Positions 16,246-22,155 of a stretch of 23,952 bases of DNA are shown one piece after another. This stretch comes from Oscillospiraceae bacterium (lineage in GTDB: Bacteria > Bacillota > Clostridia > Oscillospirales > Oscillospiraceae). The stretch is taken from positions 1 through 23,952 of the forward strand of contig CAJGCI010000013.1 of the NCBI GenBank assembly GCA_904501855.1, written 5' to 3'. A program made the position numbers and the translations under genes. Under the pieces are notes generated by a model, which was not told the DNA's origin, did no database searches, and saw only the letters and a program-made list of their open reading frames with translations. Each line of letters begins with the position of its first letter. Positions within the stretch are counted from its first letter, which is position 1.

Positions 16246-16280
16246 GCGTCAGGCGCCTTTCTAGGGCGTCTGACGCTTTT
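16246..16280 (+). terminator. Rho-independent terminator of the SLH protein gene
   Basis: GCGTCAGGCGCC (16246-16257) pairs with GGCGTCTGACGC (16265-16276, one G-T pair), followed by TTTT. The next gene starts only ten bases later, so partial readthrough may drive it. Confidence 0.82.
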
Positions 16281-16289
16281 GGAGTTTCT

Positions 16290-17093
16290 ATGAGAAAGTA
16301 TACGGACATCAAGGAGATCAGTATAAGTTCGAATCTGGTGTCCCGGGGACAGACGGTCTTTCCGGACAGTGAGATCCGGCAGAAGCTGACGATCTGTGAT
16401 AATGGCGAGATTCAGTTTGACAGGTTCCTATACTCTGGCAAGAACCTGGAGACCGTGCTTCGTACCATCCCGGAGGAAGAAGTGAATGAGATCTTCTTTT
16501 CCATAAAACAGTTCATCGCGGCGGGAGACCGGCCCAGAATCCCGGACATGGGAAGCTGGAGCATTGTGGTGACTCGGGCAAGTCAGGAGAACAAAACCCT
16601 GAAAGGTTCGGTGCTTTTTGGGAGCAACCCGCGTGAAATGAAACTGTCGGACTACATCCGTGAACGGGTGCGGATTCCACGGATGTTCCTGTTTGACGGT
16701 GTCCCGTTTCACAGGATCCTTCCGGATCGTACCAGAGCCGTTTATGAGTTTTCAAAGAAATGGATCGATATCATCAATCATAGCCCCACATGGCTCTATC
16801 TGATGAAAGCGAAAATGATGGATGAACTTGCGGAACTGTATTTCGAACTGGATTTCGGACGGGCATATGAACTGGTATATCAGGGCGAGGGAGACCGTGG
16901 TGATTTGACGATGCTGAGGGAAAAGATCCCGAAGATCCACAACGTGGAGATTCTTGGATCTGTCATCTATTCTCAGGTATACTACTATATCTACCACGCA
17001 GAGGAGCCGCAGGCGCATTTTGATCAGGCAGAGACATGGCTGACTGCGGCGCTTGCCCGGATGTATCAGCTGACAAGGGACGTGGAATACTGA
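16290..17093 (+). CDS. Unrecognised soluble protein, 267 residues
   Basis: I do not recognise the family. It has no signal peptide or membrane segments. The first half (about 1-120) appears beta-rich, with ICDNGEIQFDRF, and WSIVVTRAS followed by LKGSVLFGSN suggesting strands. The second half is helical with many aromatic residues, for example SQVYYYIYHAEEPQ near 230-243. GGAG lies about five bases before the ATG, which itself lies just after the SLH gene terminator. No separate promoter is evident, so it may depend on readthrough. It converges with the PAP2-like gene across a shared hairpin. Confidence 0.78.
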   Translation: MRKYTDIKEISISSNLVSRGQTVFPDSEIRQKLTICDNGEIQFDRFLYSGKNLETVLRTIPEEEVNEIFFSIKQFIAAGDRPRIPDMGSWSIVVTRASQENKTLKGSVLFGSNPREMKLSDYIRERVRIPRMFLFDGVPFHRILPDRTRAVYEFSKKWIDIINHSPTWLYLMKAKMMDELAELYFELDFGRAYELVYQGEGDRGDLTMLREKIPKIHNVEILGSVIYSQVYYYIYHAEEPQAHFDQAETWLTAALARMYQLTRDVEY

Positions 17094-17095
17094 AT

Positions 17096-17123
17096 AAAAA
17101 AGGAGGGCCGACAGGTCCTCCTT
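17096..17123 (-). terminator. Terminator of the PAP2/acyltransferase operon
   Basis: AAGGAGG (17100-17106) pairs with CCTCCTT (17117-17123) across about ten bases. On the minus strand the stem ends in a run of seven T residues. It probably also slows transcription from the convergent plus-strand gene. Confidence 0.78.
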
Positions 17124-17132
17124 GAATCGTTT

Positions 17133-17804
17133 TTATGGAGTTTTTTTCTCAAACAGTTTTTTTCGATATATGAGATATTCTGCCAGAAGAGCGACCGGGA
17201 TGGCACCGAGGACATCCAGCGCGGAATGCTGTTTGACGAATGTGGTGGCAATGGAGATGACGACAGCCAGTACTGCAACAAAAATGCGCCATAGGACGGA
17301 GACATCTTTTTTCTTCCACCAGACCGATGCGATCCCGAGAGAGTAGGCGACATGCAGAGACGGAAAGACACCGGTGTTGGTATCAAAGGCATAAATGAAG
17401 GCCATCAGCTGTGTCAGAATATTGTCCCGTTCAAAGAACAGAGGACGCAGATCCTGGCGGCTTGGATACAGAATATAGACTGCCATTGCCACGGCCTGAG
17501 TGATCATGATGAAAATGGAAAGCTTCCGGAAACTGTCGATATCATACAGCAAGAAATACAGCAGGGAGCCAACAATCAGAAAATACCAGGACACATAAAA
17601 AATCAGGAAGAACTCATTAAAAGGTATGAGATCATCCAGTCGGCAATGGATCACATGGCATTTTCCAACGGGAATCAGATTTTCCGTCAGAAAATACAGG
17701 ATGAAGTAGACGACCCATCCCAGCAGCAGCTTCAAATGGGAAAAGGAGGGATCGTTGATTTTCGAAAAACGGAATTCACGGTAATCAACTACCGGGGTTT
17801 TCAT
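17133..17804 (-). CDS. PAP2-superfamily membrane phosphatase/phosphotransferase
   Basis: A 223-residue membrane protein with about six hydrophobic helices. It carries the acid-phosphatase signature in the variant used by the AUR1/inositol-phosphotransferase-like PAP2_3 group. Motif 1 is PSRQDLRP (114-121), with Tyr rather than Lys at the usual Lys place. Motif 2 is FPSLH (His151) and motif 3 is KQHSALD (His193 as nucleophile, Asp197). Such enzymes cleave or transfer phosphate groups of membrane lipids. Its start codon overlaps the stop of the upstream acyltransferase gene (ATGA), and GGAGG lies about ten bases before it. The two are therefore co-translated and probably act in one lipid remodelling step. 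The exact substrate is unknown. Confidence 0.82.
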   Translation of the reverse strand: MKTPVVDYREFRFSKINDPSFSHLKLLLGWVVYFILYFLTENLIPVGKCHVIHCRLDDLIPFNEFFLIFYVSWYFLIVGSLLYFLLYDIDSFRKLSIFIMITQAVAMAVYILYPSRQDLRPLFFERDNILTQLMAFIYAFDTNTGVFPSLHVAYSLGIASVWWKKKDVSVLWRIFVAVLAVVISIATTFVKQHSALDVLGAIPVALLAEYLIYRKKLFEKKTP

Positions 17805-18565
17805 TTTTCCGTCGCCTCCTCAGCCGGAATGTTATAGCCATGGTCCTTTTTGGGGATGTTCGGATAGGGGACGACTCTGTGCCGGGGCAGATGAACTGCA
17901 ATCTCTGTAATGGAATCCATCAGATAATTGCAGATGCGGACACGCTCTTCTTCGATAGGTTGGTCCGGATCAAACTGAGTCGGTTTTCCGAAATAAATGG
18001 TTCTCAGAGTGGGAGCCAGATACATCGGTACAAAGGAGACTTTTTTCCCGGTCTTCTTATAATAGATCCGCGCCACATCCACAAAGCCATGCTGAAACTC
18101 GTGAACGATCTGATTGTGTTCATCATAGCATTCCGGGTAAATGACGATGTGATTTCCCTCGCTCATCTTCTGTACTGTCTCACGGAAGGTGGAGAGGATC
18201 CTGGAATCACGATACACCGGAATACAATGTGCATTGCGGAAAATGAATACAGCCACAGGAGCAATAACATAGGAAGCAATTTTGAAAAACCACCGGATCC
18301 ATTTCGGCTTCTCGGACCAGAAGTCCTGAAATGCATATGCCGGTACTTCTTTCAGCGTCATCATCTGGCCGATCGTCCATATATAATGTTTTCCGGGAAA
18401 ATACAGCTCTCCCGCAATCGGACCGTGAATCTGGCTGTGATTACCAACGGCGATGGATGCTTCTTCTGGTATATTTTCTGCGCCAACAATGCGAGTATTC
18501 GGATATACAACAGAAACGATCCAGCGTATGATTTTGTAAAGAATGGAAGTCTTCTTGTCCTGCAT
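17801..18565 (-). CDS. PlsC-like lysophospholipid acyltransferase family protein
   Basis: A 254-residue protein with the 1-acyl-glycerol-3-phosphate acyltransferase fold signature. The block I His is in NHSQIHGP (His43). The middle block has CIPVYRDSR (114-122). The YPE block, at 143-145, reads YPECYDE rather than the usual PEGTR. In block I the expected HX4D Asp is Gly48, so the catalytic dyad looks altered. A hydrophobic stretch at about 93-110 may be membrane-associated. Family members move acyl chains onto lysolipids at the cytoplasmic membrane face. It leads a two-gene minus-strand operon with the PAP2-like gene. A near-consensus promoter lies upstream at 18612-18640. AAGAAGGG precedes the ATG. 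Confidence 0.82.
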   Translation of the reverse strand: MQDKKTSILYKIIRWIVSVVYPNTRIVGAENIPEEASIAVGNHSQIHGPIAGELYFPGKHYIWTIGQMMTLKEVPAYAFQDFWSEKPKWIRWFFKIASYVIAPVAVFIFRNAHCIPVYRDSRILSTFRETVQKMSEGNHIVIYPECYDEHNQIVHEFQHGFVDVARIYYKKTGKKVSFVPMYLAPTLRTIYFGKPTQFDPDQPIEEERVRICNYLMDSITEIAVHLPRHRVVPYPNIPKKDHGYNIPAEEATEK

Positions 18566-18611
18566 AAAAACCCTTCTTCAACAATAATATATCAAAAATT
18601 TTAATTAAGTT

Positions 18612-18640
18612 ATTCTATCAAAACGAAACAAAGGAATCAA
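18612..18640 (-). promoter_or_regulatory. Promoter of the acyltransferase-PAP2 operon
   Basis: On the minus strand, TTGATT (18635-18640) and TAGAAT (18612-18617) are separated by 17 bases. They lie between the LysR stop and the acyltransferase start, giving a leader of about 40 bases. Confidence 0.62.
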
Positions 18641-18657
18641 TCGTTGCAGAGTTCTTT

Positions 18658-19548
18658 TCATCCTTTTTCATCATTAATGCGCAGTTTTGATTCTTTCCTT
18701 GCATATTCCACGAATTTCCGAGCTGCGGAAGAGGCGTGTTCCAAAGAGGGAACCGCCATGCCCAGTGTGATATCTTCCGGCGGCTCCAGTGGCAGTTTGA
18801 CGACATCGCTTACCCAGTTGAATGTGCTGCGCTCATTCATAATGCTCATGCCAAGTCCTTTTTCAATCATGGAGATCGCAGAATAGTTTTCCATCGTGGA
18901 AAACTGGATGTTGGGATGTACGTTGTAACGGGCAAACATATCCACTACGTCATCATCCCTTCCAAGGGCAGGCATAATAAATTTTTCCTTTTCACAAAGA
19001 GCGATGGGATACCGGTCAGCATGTGCCAATGGATGATCTTTCGGCAGAACGGCGATCATGCGGTCTTTGTAGACTGGAAACCAGTCGAACTGGGAATCTT
19101 CATTCATGCTGAGGAAGCCGATATCTGCCACGCCATCCTCCAGCCATGTTATGATCTCCTGCCGAATTCCTTCCATCAGATTGACTTGAATTTGAGGGTA
19201 GTCATTCTGGAATTGCCGAATGATCAGCGGTAACCAGTGAGCAGACATGCTGGGATATGCCGCAACGGTAATCTCTCCTACAGAAAGTCCCCGAATCTCG
19301 GATGCCGACTGGTAGATCCGTTCTTCTTGCTGCACAAAACTTCGGATCAGAGGCAGAATATGCTCTCCATCAACGGAAAGAGCGACCCCCTGTTTCTTTC
19401 GGATAAACAGAGTGATTCCAAGTTCTTTTTCCAGTGCGGCCACCAGCTGGCTGACTCCGGAAGTCGTATAATTGAGCTTTTCCGCAGCTCTTGTAAAACT
19501 GCCGGTCTCCACGGCCGCGAGAAACGCTTTGCAACGAGCACTTTCCAT
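18658..19548 (-). CDS. LysR-family transcriptional regulator
   Basis: A 296-residue LysR-type regulator. The N-terminal winged helix-turn-helix is clear: FLAAVETGSFTRAAEKL, then the recognition helix with SGVSQLVAALEKELG and LFIRKKQGVAL. The rest (about 88-290) is a two-lobed periplasmic-binding-like co-inducer domain, with GEITVAAYPSMSAHWLP at the typical hinge start. The effector cannot be read from the sequence. AAGGA lies eight bases before the ATG, inside or beside a 15-base palindrome, so self-control is likely. The divergent small membrane protein gene is the most likely regulated partner; the acyltransferase-PAP2 operon downstream on the same strand is another. Confidence 0.92.
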   Translation of the reverse strand: MESARCKAFLAAVETGSFTRAAEKLNYTTSGVSQLVAALEKELGITLFIRKKQGVALSVDGEHILPLIRSFVQQEERIYQSASEIRGLSVGEITVAAYPSMSAHWLPLIIRQFQNDYPQIQVNLMEGIRQEIITWLEDGVADIGFLSMNEDSQFDWFPVYKDRMIAVLPKDHPLAHADRYPIALCEKEKFIMPALGRDDDVVDMFARYNVHPNIQFSTMENYSAISMIEKGLGMSIMNERSTFNWVSDVVKLPLEPPEDITLGMAVPSLEHASSAARKFVEYARKESKLRINDEKG

Positions 19549-19559
19549 GGTATTTATCC

Positions 19560-19574
19560 TTAAGTAATACTTAA
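19560..19574. promoter_or_regulatory. Putative LysR operator (T-N11-A palindrome)
   Basis: TTAAGTA-A-TACTTAA is a perfect inverted repeat containing a T-N11-A core as known for LysR boxes. It sits directly upstream of the LysR start codon, touching its ribosome binding site. A second, weaker inverted repeat, TATAG (19591-19595) with CTATA (19606-19610), overlaps the -35 of the divergent promoter. Confidence 0.6.
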
Positions 19575-19596
19575 AACAAAGTTTAAAATCTATAGC

Positions 19597-19625
19597 TTTA
19601 CTTTACTATAAACCTTGAATATAAT
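19597..19625 (+). promoter_or_regulatory. Promoter of the 66-residue membrane protein gene
   Basis: TTTACT (19597-19602) and a perfect TATAAT (19620-19625) are separated by 17 bases. On the opposite strand TTGATT (19623-19628) and TAAAGT (19600-19605), also 17 apart, could serve LysR, so the divergent promoters overlap face to face. Confidence 0.65.
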
Positions 19626-19705
19626 CAAGACAGAAAGTGAGAGCTGGCCAGTTTTTTCTCCACAATAGATTCACTACAGAAATGATGATACAGGAGATGA
19701 AAGCT

Positions 19706-19906
19706 ATGAAAATAATTGATTCTTCCATGCAGGGATTGTTCTGCTATATCTGCATTATTGCCAGTATGCTGCTGAATGGACTTTTTGGTATGACTAACGG
19801 CGCGACCGCAGTCTTTCTGCTTTGCCTATCCGCAATCGCATTCAGCATCGGGATTGTCGCTTTAGTTGGTGTGAAACAGAATAATCAGGCGGATGTACGC
19901 CGGTGA
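19706..19906 (+). CDS. Small two-helix membrane protein, 66 residues
   Basis: The protein has two hydrophobic helices (about residues 9-27 and 33-55) separated by a short GMTNG turn, and a hydrophilic tail ending in DVRR. The frame is open upstream to 19637, but the start at 19706 is preferred because AGGAGA lies about eight bases before it. No family is recognised. It is divergent from the LysR gene with overlapping promoters and followed by a clean terminator, which argues that it is a real, regulated single gene. Its small size and two helices would fit a membrane-stress or transporter-accessory peptide, but this is not established. Confidence 0.68.
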   Translation: MKIIDSSMQGLFCYICIIASMLLNGLFGMTNGATAVFLLCLSAIAFSIGIVALVGVKQNNQADVRR

Positions 19907-19929
19907 CTCTGTTTGCTATTTTTCTCTTC

Positions 19930-19953
19930 AGGCTGCCTCAGGCAGCCTTTTTT
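19930..19953 (+). terminator. Rho-independent terminator of the small membrane protein gene
   Basis: AGGCTGCC (19930-19937) pairs with GGCAGCCT (19941-19948) across a three-base loop, followed by TTTTTT. Confidence 0.9.
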
Positions 19954-19996
19954 ATTTTTGAGTAAAAACGAACTTAATTCAAATTACAGTTTTTGG

Positions 19997-20025
19997 TTGT
20001 CTGCAAGGTCAATATCGAGTAAAAT
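19997..20025 (+). promoter_or_regulatory. Promoter of the STAS-kinase-transporter operon
   Basis: TTGTCT (19997-20002) and TAAAAT (20020-20025) are separated by exactly 17 bases, with AT-rich sequence upstream. They lie about 85 bases before the first STAS gene and directly after a terminator, so the operon has its own start. Confidence 0.65.
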
Positions 20026-20108
20026 AAACTTATCTATGAGAAAAACTAACGTTCCGATCAAACAACATATTTTCAGGCGATAATACAGGGACGAATATAG
20101 GAAGGAAC

Positions 20109-20411
20109 ATGAAAATGGAGATTCAGACTACAAAAAAGGATGATGTCCTTACCGTATCTCTTACGGGACGGCTGGATACTACAACTTCGCCGCAACTGGA
20201 CGAGGAACTGAAGAAATCACTGGATGGGATCCGTGAACTGACGATGGATCTGGAAGGACTGGAATACATCTCATCTGCCGGGCTGCGCATCCTGCTGTCA
20301 ACTCAGAAGACGATGAATCAGCAGGGAACGATGAAACTGATCAACGTATCCAGCATGGTTATGGATGTTTTTGAAGTAACAGGTTTTTCAGATATTCTTA
20401 CCATCGAGTAA
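20109..20411 (+). CDS. STAS-domain anti-sigma factor antagonist-like protein
   Basis: A 100-residue single STAS domain of the SpoIIAA/RsbV type. The strand with LTVSLTGRLDTTTSPQL opens the fold. Ser56 in YISSAGLRIL aligns with the serine that RsbW/SpoIIAB kinases phosphorylate. DVFEVTGFSDILTI is the usual C-terminal helix-turn. In known systems the dephosphorylated form binds the HATPase kinase and releases its partner. GAAGGAA precedes the ATG. It is the first gene of a probable three-gene operon; the next gene carries its own STAS domain and a complete HATPase, the likely partner. No sigma factor gene is adjacent. Confidence 0.9.
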   Translation: MKMEIQTTKKDDVLTVSLTGRLDTTTSPQLDEELKKSLDGIRELTMDLEGLEYISSAGLRILLSTQKTMNQQGTMKLINVSSMVMDVFEVTGFSDILTIE

Positions 20412-20454
20412 TCATCCAGAGGAACTCTATGCCAAAAAGATCTACAAAAGCGAT

Positions 20455-20492
20455 GAGCGCTCGGGAACAAAACCGTTGTCCTTTAGGCGCTC
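20455..20492 (+). repeat. Intercistronic inverted repeat between the two STAS genes
   Basis: GAGCGC (20455-20460) pairs with GCGCTC (20487-20492). An imperfect inner pairing of GGAACAA with TTGTCC surrounds the loop. There is no T run, so it is more likely an RNA stability or translational element than a terminator. Confidence 0.4.
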
Positions 20493-20527
20493 GAACACTT
20501 TGGGCTTGGCCTTTATCACATGAGATT

Positions 20528-20543
20528 GGAGGTGCTGAAATTG
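20528..20543 (+). promoter_or_regulatory. Ribosome binding site deciding a TTG start
   Basis: GGAGGTG (20528-20534) lies six bases before an in-frame TTG at 20541. The upstream ATG at 20520 lacks any such site and would place this sequence inside the coding region, so TTG is the better start. Confidence 0.65.
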
Positions 20544-22130
20544 AATGAAGTTCAGGGAAAACTCGTGGGTGAACAATATGTTATCCTGCTTTCCGGCCAT
20601 ATCGATTCCGGAAATGCGCCTGCCGTAGAAAAAGCAGTACTGGAACTGATTGGAAAAGAACCCGGACGGGCCATCCACATTGATGCAGAACAGTTAGACT
20701 ATATTTCCAGTGCAGGTCTGCGCGTGATCCTCCATCTCAGAAAATCGCACCCGGAACTTGTGATCAGCAATGTGAAACCGGATGTATATGAGATATTTGA
20801 AATGACCGGTTTTACACAGATGATGACCATTGAAAAAGCATATCGGGTCGTGTCTGTGGAAGGTTGTGAAGAGATTGGACGTGGTGCCAACGGCACCATT
20901 TACCGCATCGACCAGGATAATGTCGTTAAAGTCTATAACAATGCTGACGCCTTGTCGGAGATCCAGCACGAACGGGAAGTTGCACGGACAGCACTTGTCC
21001 TTGGAATCCCCACGGCAATCTCTTATGATGTGGTACGTGTGGGAGAAAGCTACGGATCCGTTTTCGAACTGCTGAATGCAAAATCCTTCTCAAAACTGCT
21101 CGAGACAGAGCCGGAAAAAATGGACTGGTGTGTCCGGGAGTATGTGGAGCTTCTCAAAAAGATCCATGGAACAGTAGTTCCGGAAGGAGAGCTTCCGGAT
21201 ATGAAAGAGACTGTTCTGAAGTGGGCAGAATTCATGAAAGATCATCTTCCGGAAAAAGCAGGAGAAAAACTGTTATCCATGGTACAGGCAGTTCCCTATG
21301 ATGATCATATGATCCACGGGGACTATCATACAAAAAATGTGGAATTGGTAGGCGATGAAGTTCTTCTGATCGATATGGATACGCTTGCAGTGGGTCATCC
21401 TGTGTTTGAACTGGCATCCATGTACAATGCGTTTATCGGATTTTCCGAAATGGATCATGAGATCATCAAAAAGTTTCAGGGATTTGATTTTGAAACCTCA
21501 CAGTTATTTTGGAATAAAGTCCTTTCCTCGTATCTCGGTACGGATGATGAAGAAACGATCCGGCAGGTCGAGGATAAGGCACGTATCGTAGGATACACGA
21601 GACTGATTCGCCGATTGATCCGCCGCCAAGGATTGGAGACGGAAGAGGGCAGAACTCAGATCGAATTCTGGACGAACAAGCTTCTGGAATTGTTGGATCG
21701 CACGGACTCGCTGATTTTTGCAAAGAATGAACTTCAGTTGGAAGCGACGAAAGAAAACCTCCCGACGGTGATGGACTTCGTGGAAAGAAATTTGGAGGAG
21801 GCAGACTGTCCCGCAAAAATCCAGATGCAGATCCTGATGGCAGTGGAAGAGATCTTTGTTAATATTGCAAATTATGCCTATGCTCCGGGGACGGGGATGG
21901 CTGTTGTACGTGTTGAAGTGAAGCGGGATCCGGGGGCAGCACTGATTACTTTCATGGATCAGGGAGTTCCATATGATCCTTTGAAGAAACCGGATCCCGA
22001 TGTTGCTCTTCCGGCAGAAGAGCGGGAAATCGGTGGGCTGGGAATCTTCCTTGTCAAGAAGACAATGGATGAGATGACCTACGAATACAAAGATGCGCAG
22101 AATGTGCTGAAGATCCGCAAGAACTTCTGA
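20541..22130 (+). CDS. Three-domain fusion: STAS, aminoglycoside-phosphotransferase-like kinase, RsbW-like HATPase
   Basis: A 529-residue cytoplasmic fusion (536 if the ATG at 20520 is used). Residues 1-103 are a STAS domain with the candidate phospho-Ser57 in YISSAGLR. Residues 108-385 look like an APH/choline-kinase-fold phosphotransferase: glycine loop GRGANGTIY (113-121), Lys130 in VVKVY, catalytic HGDYHTKN (259-266) and metal site IDMD (277-280). Residues 393-529 are an anti-sigma-type HATPase with N-box Glu437 and Asn441 (EEIFVNIANYAY), G1 box DQGVPYDP (473-480) and G2 box GGLGIF (498-503). All active-site motifs look intact, so both kinase domains are probably active. STAS and HATPase in one chain implies internal or cross partner switching. 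The transporter gene follows after 25 bases. Confidence 0.85.
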   Translation: MNEVQGKLVGEQYVILLSGHIDSGNAPAVEKAVLELIGKEPGRAIHIDAEQLDYISSAGLRVILHLRKSHPELVISNVKPDVYEIFEMTGFTQMMTIEKAYRVVSVEGCEEIGRGANGTIYRIDQDNVVKVYNNADALSEIQHEREVARTALVLGIPTAISYDVVRVGESYGSVFELLNAKSFSKLLETEPEKMDWCVREYVELLKKIHGTVVPEGELPDMKETVLKWAEFMKDHLPEKAGEKLLSMVQAVPYDDHMIHGDYHTKNVELVGDEVLLIDMDTLAVGHPVFELASMYNAFIGFSEMDHEIIKKFQGFDFETSQLFWNKVLSSYLGTDDEETIRQVEDKARIVGYTRLIRRLIRRQGLETEEGRTQIEFWTNKLLELLDRTDSLIFAKNELQLEATKENLPTVMDFVERNLEEADCPAKIQMQILMAVEEIFVNIANYAYAPGTGMAVVRVEVKRDPGAALITFMDQGVPYDPLKKPDPDVALPAEEREIGGLGIFLVKKTMDEMTYEYKDAQNVLKIRKNF

Positions 22131-22155
22131 GGAAAAATCGGGAAAGGCGATCATA

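Noticed and set aside
17352..18604. Two plus-strand open frames (161 and 254 codons) over the PAP2 and acyltransferase genes
   Set aside because: The minus strand encodes clear PAP2 and PlsC-like motifs, an ATGA overlap, a promoter and a terminator; the plus frames are shadows.
19637..19705. Longer start for the small membrane protein
   Set aside because: The upstream codons would begin close to the predicted transcript start and lack a ribosome binding site, while AGGAGA precedes the ATG at 19706.
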